A DNA stretch of 6,506 bases from an uncultured Eubacteriales bacterium (GCA_900321905.1 ONXZ01000080.1:1-6506), one strand, 5' to 3'; positions 1 through 6,361 are shown, numbered from the stretch's first letter. Made by a program: numbers and translations. The notes: generated by a model from the sequence alone, not told the origin.

Positions 1-1
1 T

Positions 2-421
2 GTTGAGCCGCTCGGCAGAGGTCCTAAACTCGGCGACCACGCCGCAAGCCTCAAGTACGGCACAGAGGGCGTTATGCACGGATTTAACTCAATTATGCTC
101 AAGGACGAAAACGGTGAGCCTGCTCCTGTTTATTCGGTTGCAAGCGGTCTTGACTACCCGTCGTCAGGTCCTGAGCACGCATTTTTGCAGGACATCGGCA
201 GAGTTAAGTATGACGTAATTGACGACGCTGAAACGATTGACGCGTTCTACAAACTCTCACGCCTTGAGGGTATTATCCCTGCAATCGAGAGTTCGCACGC
301 CATAGCATTTGGTATGAAACTTGCCAAGCAAATGGAGCACGGCTCTGTTTTGATTAACCTGTCAGGCAGGGGCGACAAAGACCTTGATTACGTTATTGAA
401 AAATACGGTATACCTGAATAG
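2..421 (+). CDS. trpB: Tryptophan synthase beta chain, C-terminal part (5' end outside window)
   Basis: TrpB is a cytoplasmic PLP enzyme that condenses indole with L-serine to make tryptophan, working as an alpha2-beta2 complex with TrpA. The reading frame is open from base 2 and gives 139 residues before the TAA, about the last third of a protein usually near 400 residues. Family signatures are clear: [20 protein letters not shown] at the start, [15 protein letters not shown] in the middle, [12 protein letters not shown], and [12 protein letters not shown] near the end, where the Ser is the residue that contacts the PLP pyridine nitrogen in characterised TrpB. The first in-frame ATG in the window (base 74) is internal to the conserved domain, so it is not the true start. 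No trpA follows, so if a trp operon exists it lies upstream, and a terminator closes the unit here. Identification is firm; the missing N-terminal two thirds cannot be judged. Confidence 0.95.
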   Translation, partial: VEPLGRGPKLGDHAASLKYGTEGVMHGFNSIMLKDENGEPAPVYSVASGLDYPSSGPEHAFLQDIGRVKYDVIDDAETIDAFYKLSRLEGIIPAIESSHAIAFGMKLAKQMEHGSVLINLSGRGDKDLDYVIEKYGIPE

Positions 422-434
422 AAAAAGTTTTATG

Positions 435-464
435 GCGGATACCCTGCAGGATATCCGCTTTTTT
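435..464 (+). terminator. Intrinsic terminator after trpB
   Basis: The arms GCGGATA (435-441) and TATCCGC (452-458) are perfect reverse complements. An extra CC/GG pairing inside the loop extends the stem across a one-base bulge. Six T residues follow at once (459-464). It sits 14 bases after the trpB stop, so it should end trpB transcripts and separate them from the feoAB unit. Confidence 0.88.
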
Positions 465-465
465 G

Positions 466-493
466 TTGCAAAATATTTTAATGTTGTTATAAT
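466..493 (+). promoter_or_regulatory. Putative sigma-A-type promoter for feoAB
   Basis: A perfect TATAAT -10 box (488-493) lies 16 bases after TTGCAA (466-471), which matches 4 of 6 bases of the TTGACA -35 consensus. Transcription would start near base 500, giving a 5' leader of about 50 AT-rich bases. The -35 begins just beyond the T-run of the trpB terminator, which fits a new transcription unit. A second TATAAT at 518-523 has no convincing -35 upstream. Confidence 0.6.
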
Positions 494-501
494 GGTTATA
501 A
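487..501 (+). promoter_or_regulatory. Candidate operator palindrome over the feoAB -10 box
   Basis: Two TTATAA hexamers flank TGG (487-492 and 496-501), forming a short inverted repeat that covers the -10 box and reaches the expected transcription start. A metal-sensing repressor bound here would block transcription. It is not a clear match to the classical Fur, DtxR or MntR consensus, and AT-rich palindromes arise easily by chance, so this is only a candidate. Confidence 0.25.
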
Positions 502-547
502 ATGTAATAATTTGAAATATAATTAATTAAAGTTGTGGGATAGGAAA

Positions 548-2890
548 ATGAAATTAAACGAACTTGAAATCGCTCAAACAGGTGTGATTGAAAAGGTCGG
601 GGGAGAAGGCGCTTTGCGACAGCACTTTCTTGATATGGGCGTTATTCCGGGTGCGGAGATAACGCTTGTTAAGTACGCTCCTATGGGCGACCCTGCAGAA
701 TTCAGGATTCACGGTTATGAGCTGACGCTCCGCATTGCGGACGCAGAAAAAATTACAATCGAAAAAACGACAGGCGCTTCAAGCGAGGAAGCGCCGCTGC
801 TTCGCGCTGCAAAAGAACACCCCGGACTTGGTGAGGGCGGCAAGTACCACATCAAGGCAGAAGAAAATCCGCTGCCTGACGACAAGGTGCTGTCCTTTGC
901 GCTTGCAGGCAACCAGAACTGCGGCAAGACAACGCTGTTTAACCAACTCACAGGTTCAAATCAGCACGTTGGCAACTTCCCGGGTGTTACCGTTGACAGA
1001 AAAAGCGGTCAGATAAAAAACAACCCCAACACCGAAGTTGTTGATTTGCCGGGCATCTACTCGCTGTCGCCCTATACGAGCGAGGAGATTGTGTCGCGCC
1101 GCTACATACTTGGCGAAAAGCCGACAGGTATTATCAATATTGTAGACGCAACTAACATCGAGCGCAATTTGTATTTAACAATGCAACTTATGGAACTTGA
1201 AACGCCGATGGTGCTTGCCCTCAATATGATGGACGAGGTACGCGGCAACGGCGGCTCGGTGCTTATCAATGAGATGGAGGATATCCTCGGCATACCTGTT
1301 GTGCCGATTTCCGCTTCTAAAAACGAGGGTGTTGACGAACTTATCAGCCACGCCGTACATATTGCAAAGTATCAGGAAAAGCCGCAGCGCAACGACTTTT
1401 GCGACGAGAGCGAATACGGCGGCGCCGTTCACAGGGCGCTGCACGGTATTATGCACCTGATTAAAGACCATGCCGAAGCGGCGGGAATACCTGTACGCTT
1501 TGCGGCAACCAAACTCGTTGAGGGCGACGAGCGTCTTATGGAAGCGCTCAAACTCGATGATAACGAAGCGGAATTTGTTGAACATATCATTGTGCAGATG
1601 GAACAGGAACGCGGTCTTGACCGTGCTGCCGCAATTGCGGATATGCGTTTTTCGTTCATCACAAAACTTGTCAAGCAGTGCGTTATTAAACCAAAAGAGA
1701 GCAAAGAGCGCGAGCGCAGCCGCAAGATAGATAAAATTCTGACAGGCAAATTCACCGCAATACCGTCGTTTATTGTTATTATGGGGCTTGTTTTCTGGCT
1801 CACATTCGGCGTAATCGGCAAATACCTGCAGGAACTGTTAGAGTTCGGCATAGACAAACTGACGGCTGCTGTTGACAGCGGACTTGTAGCATGGCACACA
1901 AACGAGGTTGTACACTCCCTGATAGTAAAGGGTGTAATAACAGGTGTCGGCAGCGTGGTTGTATTTTTGCCGATTATCGTTACGCTGTTCTTCTTCCTGT
2001 CGCTGCTTGAGGACACAGGCTATATGGCGCGTGTGGCGTTTGTTATGGATAAACTTCTGCGCAAACTCGGGCTTTCAGGCAGGAGTATTGTACCAATGCT
2101 CATCGGCTTCGGCTGTTCCGTACCCGGCGTAATGTCCTGCCGCACACTGCCGTCAGAGCGCGACAGAAAAATGACAATAATGCTCATACCGTTTATGAGT
2201 TGCTCTGCAAAACTGCCGATATACGCGCTGTTTTCCGCAGTATTCTTCCCAAAATACGCGGCGTTTGTAATGATTGCGCTTTACCTTTTGGGCATAATTG
2301 TCGGCATAATAACGGCGCTTATCAGCAAAAACACATCTTTTAAAGGTGAGGCGGTGCCGTTTGTTATGGAACTTCCGAATTACCGTATGCCAAGCGCAAA
2401 AAACATTTTGCAACTGCTTTGGGATAAGTCAAAGGACTTTTTAACTCGTGCGTTCACGGTAATTTTTATCGCTTCAATTGTAATTTGGTTTCTCACCACA
2501 TTTAACTTCCATCTCGAGATGGTCGAAAGTTCAAAGGACAGTATGCTTGCGGTTATAGCAGGCTGGATAACACCGATTTTTGCGCCGCTCGGATTTGGCG
2601 ACTGGCGCATAACAACTTCGCTGATTACAGGATTTATGGCTAAGGAAAGCGTAGTTTCAACGCTGTCTGTACTGTTTGGCAGCAGGGCGGCAATCAAGGG
2701 CGCGCTCACCGTGCGCGCTGCGGCGTCGCTGCTTGTTTTCTGTTTGCTGTATACGCCGTGCGTTGCAACAATCGCCTCCGTAAAACGCGAACTCGGCGCA
2801 AAATGGGCGGCTGGCGTAGTGGTTTTGCAATGCGCTGTGGCGTGGCTTTGCGCAGGCGCAACATATGTAATCAGTTCACTCATAATTTAA
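548..2890 (+). CDS. feoB: FeoA-FeoB fusion: ferrous iron transport protein
   Basis: Inner-membrane GTP-dependent Fe2+ importer with FeoA fused in front. From the ATG at 548 it has 780 residues. Residues 1-75 are a FeoA SH3-like domain (LDMGVIPGAEITLV). A Glu-rich linker follows, to about 113. The G domain carries G1 GNQNCGKT (121-128), G2 GVT (146-148), G3 DLPG (166-169), G4 NMMD (226-229) and G5 SAS (255-257). A helical spacer precedes the membrane part, which begins near 405. The two Gate motifs are GFGCSVPG (520-527) and MSCSAKLPIY (550-559), and YTPCVAT lies at 735-741. All nucleotide motifs look intact, so it should be functional. An in-frame TTG at 533 would add five residues (MWDRK), but only a weak purine stretch precedes it. 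The ATG has GGGATAGGAAA just upstream, though the AGG is only three bases away, so the start is likely rather than certain. No FeoC is present. The CDF gene follows after 14 bases, suggesting co-transcription. Confidence 0.97.
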   Translation: MKLNELEIAQTGVIEKVGGEGALRQHFLDMGVIPGAEITLVKYAPMGDPAEFRIHGYELTLRIADAEKITIEKTTGASSEEAPLLRAAKEHPGLGEGGKYHIKAEENPLPDDKVLSFALAGNQNCGKTTLFNQLTGSNQHVGNFPGVTVDRKSGQIKNNPNTEVVDLPGIYSLSPYTSEEIVSRRYILGEKPTGIINIVDATNIERNLYLTMQLMELETPMVLALNMMDEVRGNGGSVLINEMEDILGIPVVPISASKNEGVDELISHAVHIAKYQEKPQRNDFCDESEYGGAVHRALHGIMHLIKDHAEAAGIPVRFAATKLVEGDERLMEALKLDDNEAEFVEHIIVQMEQERGLDRAAAIADMRFSFITKLVKQCVIKPKESKERERSRKIDKILTGKFTAIPSFIVIMGLVFWLTFGVIGKYLQELLEFGIDKLTAAVDSGLVAWHTNEVVHSLIVKGVITGVGSVVVFLPIIVTLFFFLSLLEDTGYMARVAFVMDKLLRKLGLSGRSIVPMLIGFGCSVPGVMSCRTLPSERDRKMTIMLIPFMSCSAKLPIYALFSAVFFPKYAAFVMIALYLLGIIVGIITALISKNTSFKGEAVPFVMELPNYRMPSAKNILQLLWDKSKDFLTRAFTVIFIASIVIWFLTTFNFHLEMVESSKDSMLAVIAGWITPIFAPLGFGDWRITTSLITGFMAKESVVSTLSVLFGSRAAIKGALTVRAAASLLVFCLLYTPCVATIASVKRELGAKWAAGVVVLQCAVAWLCAGATYVISSLII

Positions 2891-2892
2891 TT

Positions 2893-2899
2893 AAGGTGA
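2893..2899 (+). promoter_or_regulatory. Ribosome binding site that fixes a TTG start
   Basis: AAGGTGA lies five bases before the TTG at 2905. No ATG or GTG is available at this distance in the open frame, and the family's N-terminal helix begins shortly after, so the TTG is the best start for the CDF gene. Confidence 0.75.
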
Positions 2900-2904
2900 T
2901 TTAA

Positions 2905-4062
2905 TTGACGAAACTTTTAATCAGTCTTGCAAGGGGCAGGGAAAGGGACGACCTGCGCGGATTTTACAGCAGACTAAGCGGCTTGACCGGTATTGTGTGC
3001 AATGTGATTTTGTGCATTATCAAATTTGTTGTCGGTGCGCTCTCAGGCTCGGTTTCCGTAACGGCTGACGCAGTAAATAATTTGTCCGACTGCACCACAA
3101 ACGTGGTTACAATTATGGGCGCACGGCTGTCCGGTAAACCCGATGACAAAGAGCATCCTTTCGGTCACGGCAGGGCGGAATATATCTCTGCAATGATAGT
3201 TGCAATCTCGATTTTTGTCGTCGGTTTTGAACTTGCAAAAAGTTCGGTTGAAAAGATTATTCACCCGCAGGATATTCGTTTCAGCATATGGTATGTTGTT
3301 GTGCTGGGGGCAACCGTGCTTGTGAAAATCTGGATGGCGTATTTTAACGCAAAACTTTACACTCTTACCAAAAATCTTAACCTCAAGGGTGTTATGCAAG
3401 ACAGCATAAACGACTGTATTATAACGCTTGCAACGGTTATGTCGGTAATCCTCGCGCACAAGCTGAATATCCCGTGTATTGACGGCGTCATTGGCGTTTG
3501 TGTATCGGTTTTTGTGTTCTGGACAGGTGCAGAACTTCTTAAATCTGTTATTTCACCGCTCCTCGGCGAAACGCCTGATAAGGACGTTACAGATAAAATT
3601 GAAAGAATAGTTACTGATAGCGATATCGTGCTTGGCATGCACGACCTTATGCTGCATAACTACGGCGCAAACAAGATTATCGCTTCAGCCGACGCAGAGG
3701 TTGACGCAAACGCCGATGTGTTCACAATTCACGACGCTATCGACAGTGCGGAGCGCAGGGTTTTTGACGAACTCGGCATTGTTATGTGTATCCATATGGA
3801 CCCTGTGGACACTGCAGACATTACCACAAGAGAACTGAACAAATTTGCAAAAACTACTATCAGCGCGTATAATCCGTCATTTTCGTTCCACGATTGCCGC
3901 TTTGCGGAAAAAGACGGCGTAAAGCATATAACATTTGATTTGTTAATACCTTTCAGCGACGATGACAACAGGCAACGGATAGAGGGTGATATTAAGGCGC
4001 TTTTTGCACAGCAATATCCTGATTATCCGCTCGATATCAATGTTGAACACACTTATGTTTAG
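2905..4062 (+). CDS. Cation diffusion facilitator (CDF) metal exporter with extended C-terminus
   Basis: CDF proteins are dimeric antiporters exporting divalent metals in exchange for protons. This one has 385 residues against about 300 for E. coli YiiP/FieF. Six membrane segments can be read at about 28-48, 50-72, 93-112, 125-146, 164-185 and 189-212. Family landmarks are SVTADAVNNLSD (51-62) and HPFGHGRAEY (84-93). The YiiP transport site (Asp45, Asp49, His153, Asp157) corresponds here to N58, D62, D166 and D170; the 104-residue distance between the two pairs is identical. With no His, the site favours a harder metal such as Mn2+ or Fe2+ over Zn2+, by inference. A cytoplasmic dimerisation domain (HDL at 246 to HMDP at 297-300) is followed by about 85 extra residues that look like a second copy of the same fold. 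It is probably co-transcribed with feoAB. The family is certain; the metal is not. Confidence 0.95.
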   Translation: MTKLLISLARGRERDDLRGFYSRLSGLTGIVCNVILCIIKFVVGALSGSVSVTADAVNNLSDCTTNVVTIMGARLSGKPDDKEHPFGHGRAEYISAMIVAISIFVVGFELAKSSVEKIIHPQDIRFSIWYVVVLGATVLVKIWMAYFNAKLYTLTKNLNLKGVMQDSINDCIITLATVMSVILAHKLNIPCIDGVIGVCVSVFVFWTGAELLKSVISPLLGETPDKDVTDKIERIVTDSDIVLGMHDLMLHNYGANKIIASADAEVDANADVFTIHDAIDSAERRVFDELGIVMCIHMDPVDTADITTRELNKFAKTTISAYNPSFSFHDCRFAEKDGVKHITFDLLIPFSDDDNRQRIEGDIKALFAQQYPDYPLDINVEHTYV

Positions 4063-4080
4063 CCGTATAAACTTGGTCAC

Positions 4081-4109
4081 TTGTCAATATTTGTCGCATA
4101 TGGTAAAAT
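4081..4109 (+). promoter_or_regulatory. Putative extended -10 promoter for the 4136 gene
   Basis: TTGTCA (4081-4086) matches the -35 consensus at 5 of 6 bases. It is followed after 17 bases by TAAAAT (4104-4109), also 5 of 6, with an extended -10 TGG (4101-4103). Start of transcription is expected near 4115-4117. TTGTC occurs twice exactly 10 bases apart (4081 and 4091), so a regulator could also recognise this face of the DNA. I see no clear terminator between the CDF gene and this promoter. Confidence 0.7.
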
Positions 4110-4135
4110 AAACACATACGAAAGGGTGTGTGTTT
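4110..4135 (+). promoter_or_regulatory. 26-base inverted repeat with ribosome site in its loop
   Basis: The arms AAACACATAC (4110-4119) and GTGTGTGTTT (4126-4135) pair over 10 positions, nine Watson-Crick and one G-U in RNA, with a six-base loop GAAAGG. The loop holds the core of the ribosome site, and the 3' arm ends directly against the ATG at 4136. As RNA it could control translation. As DNA it overlaps the expected transcription start and could be an operator. Confidence 0.55.
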
Positions 4136-5059
4136 ATGAAAATCATTCGCACGGCAATAATATCAGTTATTATGATATGCACTCTGGTTTGCTGCACACT
4201 TATCTCTTTGGGCGCTAACAGTGATTATCTTAACGAAGGCAAGTGGGAGCGTGCTGCGGAGGTAAAGACAGTTACTCTTAACAAAAAGTCGATTAATAAC
4301 CGCCTCGGCGGCTACGCTTCATATATCTGCGACAATGATATTCTCGCGATGTACAACAGGTTTTCGTTCAGCGAAAGTTCAATGCAGTACGATGGCAGCG
4401 ATGATGTTCGCGTTCAGTATGAGGTTACGGCAAAAGAAGGCATTTACACCTTTGCTGTAACCAAAGACGGTATCGACGATGAGTTTGGCGAATCACAAAA
4501 CGTGTTTGATGTCGGTTATAACTTTTATTGCGAGGGCAAAACAGGTAAGGCGTTGACTTATTTTCAGTATAACGGCGACAGCACAAGTATAAACATCAGG
4601 GTCTACTTGTTTGCGAACAACTGCCGTTATCTTGTTTTGAACTCCGTCAAAATGAAAATTCCCGAAAAAACTACCGTAAAAAAGACTACAACCAAAAAAG
4701 CGAAAAAGAAAAAGAAAAAATCATCTAAAAAAAGCAAATCAAACTCACGCGCTAAGTCCTCATACAACTCTGCGGAAAGTGCAGGAACAACAAAATTTGA
4801 TATGCAGTTTGATGATGAAAATAATACCAAAAAAACCAAAACAACAAAGGCAAGAACGACTGTAAATACAGACGAAAATACTCCCGTTTTGTCTCGCTCT
4901 GTAATGAGCAACAGTTCGTTGATTTTGCTGATTTGCGGTATAATTCTTATCGTAGTAGGAGCGCTTATTATAATTTATTCTGTCGGATACAGCAAGGCAA
5001 AAAAGCAATTTAAAACCGTCTTGCCGCCGACAACAGAAAATGACGAAAATCAGGAATAA
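4136..5059 (+). CDS. Membrane-anchored, Lys/Thr-rich surface protein of unknown function
   Basis: I do not recognise a named family. The 307-residue product begins with a signal sequence or N-terminal anchor (MKIIRTAIISVIMICTLVCC; a possible cleavage site follows near A27). An outward-facing globular part covers about 28-175; its mix of aromatic and beta-prone residues suggests a beta-rich domain. A very Lys-rich, low-complexity linker lies at 178-208, followed by a Ser/Thr/Asp-rich stretch. A strong membrane helix (about 261-283) ends in a positive tail KAKKQFK, so the C-terminus should be cytoplasmic. This is a type I surface topology. No LPxTG motif is present; LPPTT near the end lies in the cytoplasmic tail and is not a sorting signal. 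ATG at 4136 is preferred over GTG at 4130 because AAAGGGTG sits seven bases before the ATG but almost touches the GTG. It has its own promoter, and a terminator follows. Function in metal handling is possible from position only. Confidence 0.85.
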   Translation: MKIIRTAIISVIMICTLVCCTLISLGANSDYLNEGKWERAAEVKTVTLNKKSINNRLGGYASYICDNDILAMYNRFSFSESSMQYDGSDDVRVQYEVTAKEGIYTFAVTKDGIDDEFGESQNVFDVGYNFYCEGKTGKALTYFQYNGDSTSINIRVYLFANNCRYLVLNSVKMKIPEKTTVKKTTTKKAKKKKKKSSKKSKSNSRAKSSYNSAESAGTTKFDMQFDDENNTKKTKTTKARTTVNTDENTPVLSRSVMSNSSLILLICGIILIVVGALIIIYSVGYSKAKKQFKTVLPPTTENDENQE

Positions 5060-5092
5060 ATTTTTATAAAACAAAATATCAATAATAATTCG

Positions 5093-5124
5093 CACCTCGC
5101 TAATAATAAAAGCGAGGTGTTTTT
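5093..5124 (+). terminator. Intrinsic terminator abutting the spoVAD start and masking its ribosome site
   Basis: CACCTCGCT (5093-5101) and AGCGAGGTG (5111-5119) form a perfect 9-bp stem with a nine-base AT loop, followed by five T (5120-5124). It should end transcription from the 4136 gene. The spoVAD ATG is the very next base (5125), and its only visible ribosome site, GAGGTG (5114-5119), is inside the 3' arm. Folding would therefore also block translation of any read-through RNA. Confidence 0.85.
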
Positions 5125-5778
5125 ATGTTTATTAAGAATAAAACCGTGTTTTTTGACACACAGCCTGTGATTACAGGCAGCGCAGGCGTTGTCGGCAAAA
5201 AGGAGGGCGAAGGTCCTCTGCGCAACGATTTTGATATGATTTTTGAGGACACTACTATGGGCAAAGAATCGTTTGAACTTGCCGAGTCGGCAATGCTGCA
5301 TGATTCAATTATCCGTGCGCTGTCAAACGCAGGCAGGAGTCCAAGCGACGTTGATTTTGTAATGACGGGCGACTTGCTTGACCAATGCGTCGGCTCTGCG
5401 TTTGCGCTCAAAGATTTGCAGATTCCGTTTATCGGTATGTATGGCGCGTGTTCCACAATGGCGCTCACGCTCGCGTCGTGCGCTATGTTTGTTGACGGCG
5501 GCGCAAAGTGCTGCATTGGCGGCGCGTCAAGCCACTTTTGTTCGAGTGAAAGGCAGTTCCGTTTTCCGCTTGAGTACGGCGGTCAGCGCCCGCCGACAGC
5601 ACAGTGGACAGTCACAGGCGCAGGCAGTTGCGTGGTCGAGCAGCAGGGTGCAAACAGCGCCGCAGACGAAATCAGAATATCCGCCGTTCACATCGGCACA
5701 ATCACCGACCTCGGCATCAAAGACGCCAACAACATGGGTGCCGCAATGGCACCTGTCCATGTTAGTATGGATTCATAA
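5125..5778 (+). CDS. spoVAD: SpoVAD N-terminal two thirds, interrupted by an insertion
   Basis: SpoVAD is a thiolase-fold protein that binds dipicolinic acid and, with the other SpoVA proteins, brings it into the developing spore. The normal protein is close to 338 residues in B. subtilis. Here the first 210 follow the family closely: GKKEGEGPLRNDFD (24-37), TGDLLDQCVG (81-90), YGACST (106-111, with the thiolase-position Cys109), SSHF (135-138), ERQFRFPLEYGGQ (142-154), TVTGAGS (162-168) and NNMGAAMAP (202-210). After Pro210 (about base 5754) the resemblance stops: VHVSMDS and a stop follow, and no later frame resumes the protein, so this is an insertion junction rather than a frameshift. About 125 C-terminal residues are missing, so this fragment is unlikely to work alone. 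spoVAC is not directly upstream as in the usual spoVAC-spoVAD-spoVAE order. The ATG is chosen from family alignment and GAGGTG five bases upstream. Confidence 0.9.
   Translation: MFIKNKTVFFDTQPVITGSAGVVGKKEGEGPLRNDFDMIFEDTTMGKESFELAESAMLHDSIIRALSNAGRSPSDVDFVMTGDLLDQCVGSAFALKDLQIPFIGMYGACSTMALTLASCAMFVDGGAKCCIGGASSHFCSSERQFRFPLEYGGQRPPTAQWTVTGAGSCVVEQQGANSAADEIRISAVHIGTITDLGIKDANNMGAAMAPVHVSMDS
5731..5763 (+). repeat. Imperfect inverted repeat across the host/element junction (candidate att site)
   Basis: AACATGG (5731-5737) is the exact reverse complement of CCATGTT (5757-5763). Inside these, GTGCC (5738-5742) and GGCAC (5748-5752) also pair around a five-base centre GCAAT. The right side has four extra bases (CTGT, 5753-5756). 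The left arm is in conserved spoVAD codons and the outer right arm is past the point where SpoVAD similarity ends, so the symmetry straddles the junction, as expected of a recombinase core site. Confidence 0.4.
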
Positions 5779-5869
5779 GGCAACAGACGAAAAACCGCAT
5801 AAATACAGGGGAAAGGAGGTTTCGCGCCTTATTTGACTTTATGGTCCAAAGCTAACAAGGAGGTAAAAA
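5779..5869 (+). other. Non-coding leader of the element
   Basis: This 91-base stretch holds no convincing gene or promoter. It contains two ribosome-site-like runs: AAAGGAGG (5812-5819), with no good start at normal distance, and AAGGAGG (5857-5863), six bases before the ATG at 5870. An ATG at 5841 opens only four codons (MVQS). A TTG at 5833 would give 16 codons overlapping the next gene, 13 bases from the first ribosome site. Either could be a leader peptide, but evidence is thin. Confidence 0.4.
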
Positions 5870-6361
5870 ATGATAATACATAACAACGTCAATTTCAGGG
5901 ATATTGATTTGGAAAATCCCGATGTAGAATTAGAGCAGCCAAAGATTGGAATGTGGGGCAGGAGGCACTCCTATTTTCTGTATGTAAACGAGCCGGAAGC
6001 GTATGAGGATATGATGTGCGACCACTCAATGTTTCCGTATCTTGAAATGATTGAGGCAAAGGCGGAGAAACGATACCAAGAGCTGATGAAGGAAAACACG
6101 AAGCGCTTAAAGATAACACCGCGAATGAAAAAGAGTAATTATGAAAAGTGGGAGAAGCTTTTCGACCAAGCAGATGCTGAGGCAGTTCAAGTGCTCAACA
6201 AGGAAATTTTATACACAAGACAATCATTATTACTGGAGGATAAAAAATATGCGCCAAAACGATGGCTTGAGGAATACGAGGAAAGGCAAGAACTCATACG
6301 ATTACACAGAAGTAAACGGCGTGCTGCTGCCAAATCTGGTGTCAACCGAAACGCAGTATGA
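5870..6361 (+). CDS. TnpV-family element protein with a C-terminal extension
   Basis: The 163-residue product resembles the TnpV family of small proteins carried by clostridial transposons; their role is not well established. Visible family features are IGMWGRRH (26-33), a central helix ending in AEKRYQEL (65-72), and YEKWEKLFDQADAEA (91-105) followed by VLNKEILY (108-115). Residues 26-72 align without gaps to residues 39-85 of the next gene with 14 of 47 identical, so the two are divergent paralogues. The typical N-terminal motif with GxLLPxL is not present here, and the tail (117-163, rich in Arg, Lys and Glu) goes beyond the family core. Much of this tail is encoded where the next gene has already begun in another frame. 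The start is well supported by AAGGAGG six bases upstream. The product is cytoplasmic and highly charged, with no membrane segment. Family assignment is by motif recognition only. Confidence 0.72.
   Translation: MIIHNNVNFRDIDLENPDVELEQPKIGMWGRRHSYFLYVNEPEAYEDMMCDHSMFPYLEMIEAKAEKRYQELMKENTKRLKITPRMKKSNYEKWEKLFDQADAEAVQVLNKEILYTRQSLLLEDKKYAPKRWLEEYEERQELIRLHRSKRRAAAKSGVNRNAV

Noticed and set aside
533..547. TTG at 533 as the start of feoAB
   Set aside because: It adds only MWDRK, has a poorer ribosome site, and the FeoA domain begins naturally at the ATG at 548.
1429..2016. Long open frame of 195 codons on the minus strand inside feoAB
   Set aside because: It lies opposite the conserved G domain and membrane region, is low-complexity Ser/Arg/Ile-rich, and shows no family motif. 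It is a shadow of the real gene.
5054..5092. Forespore sigma-G promoter for spoVAD
   Set aside because: GAATA at 5054-5058 and CAATAATA at 5080-5087 resemble the two elements, but the gap of 21 bases is longer than usual and the sequence is AT-rich enough to give such matches by chance.
5755..5775. Group II intron start
   Set aside because: The junction sequence does not begin with the GTGYG typical of these introns, and no intron-encoded reverse transcriptase is seen in the 750 bases available.
5755..5778. Frameshift or sequencing error as the cause of the SpoVAD truncation
   Set aside because: None of the three forward frames after 5757 resumes SpoVAD sequence, and TnpV-type genes follow, so an insertion is the better explanation.
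5813..5830. Hairpin AAGG/CCTT in the element leader as a translational switch
   Set aside because: Only four pairs plus mismatches can form, which is too weak to support a regulatory structure.
5378..5836. Open frame of 152 codons across the spoVAD/element junction
   Set aside because: It is in the wrong frame for SpoVAD and shows no recognisable domain; Arg/Ser/Ala-rich content is typical of a shadow frame. It spans the junction only by chance.
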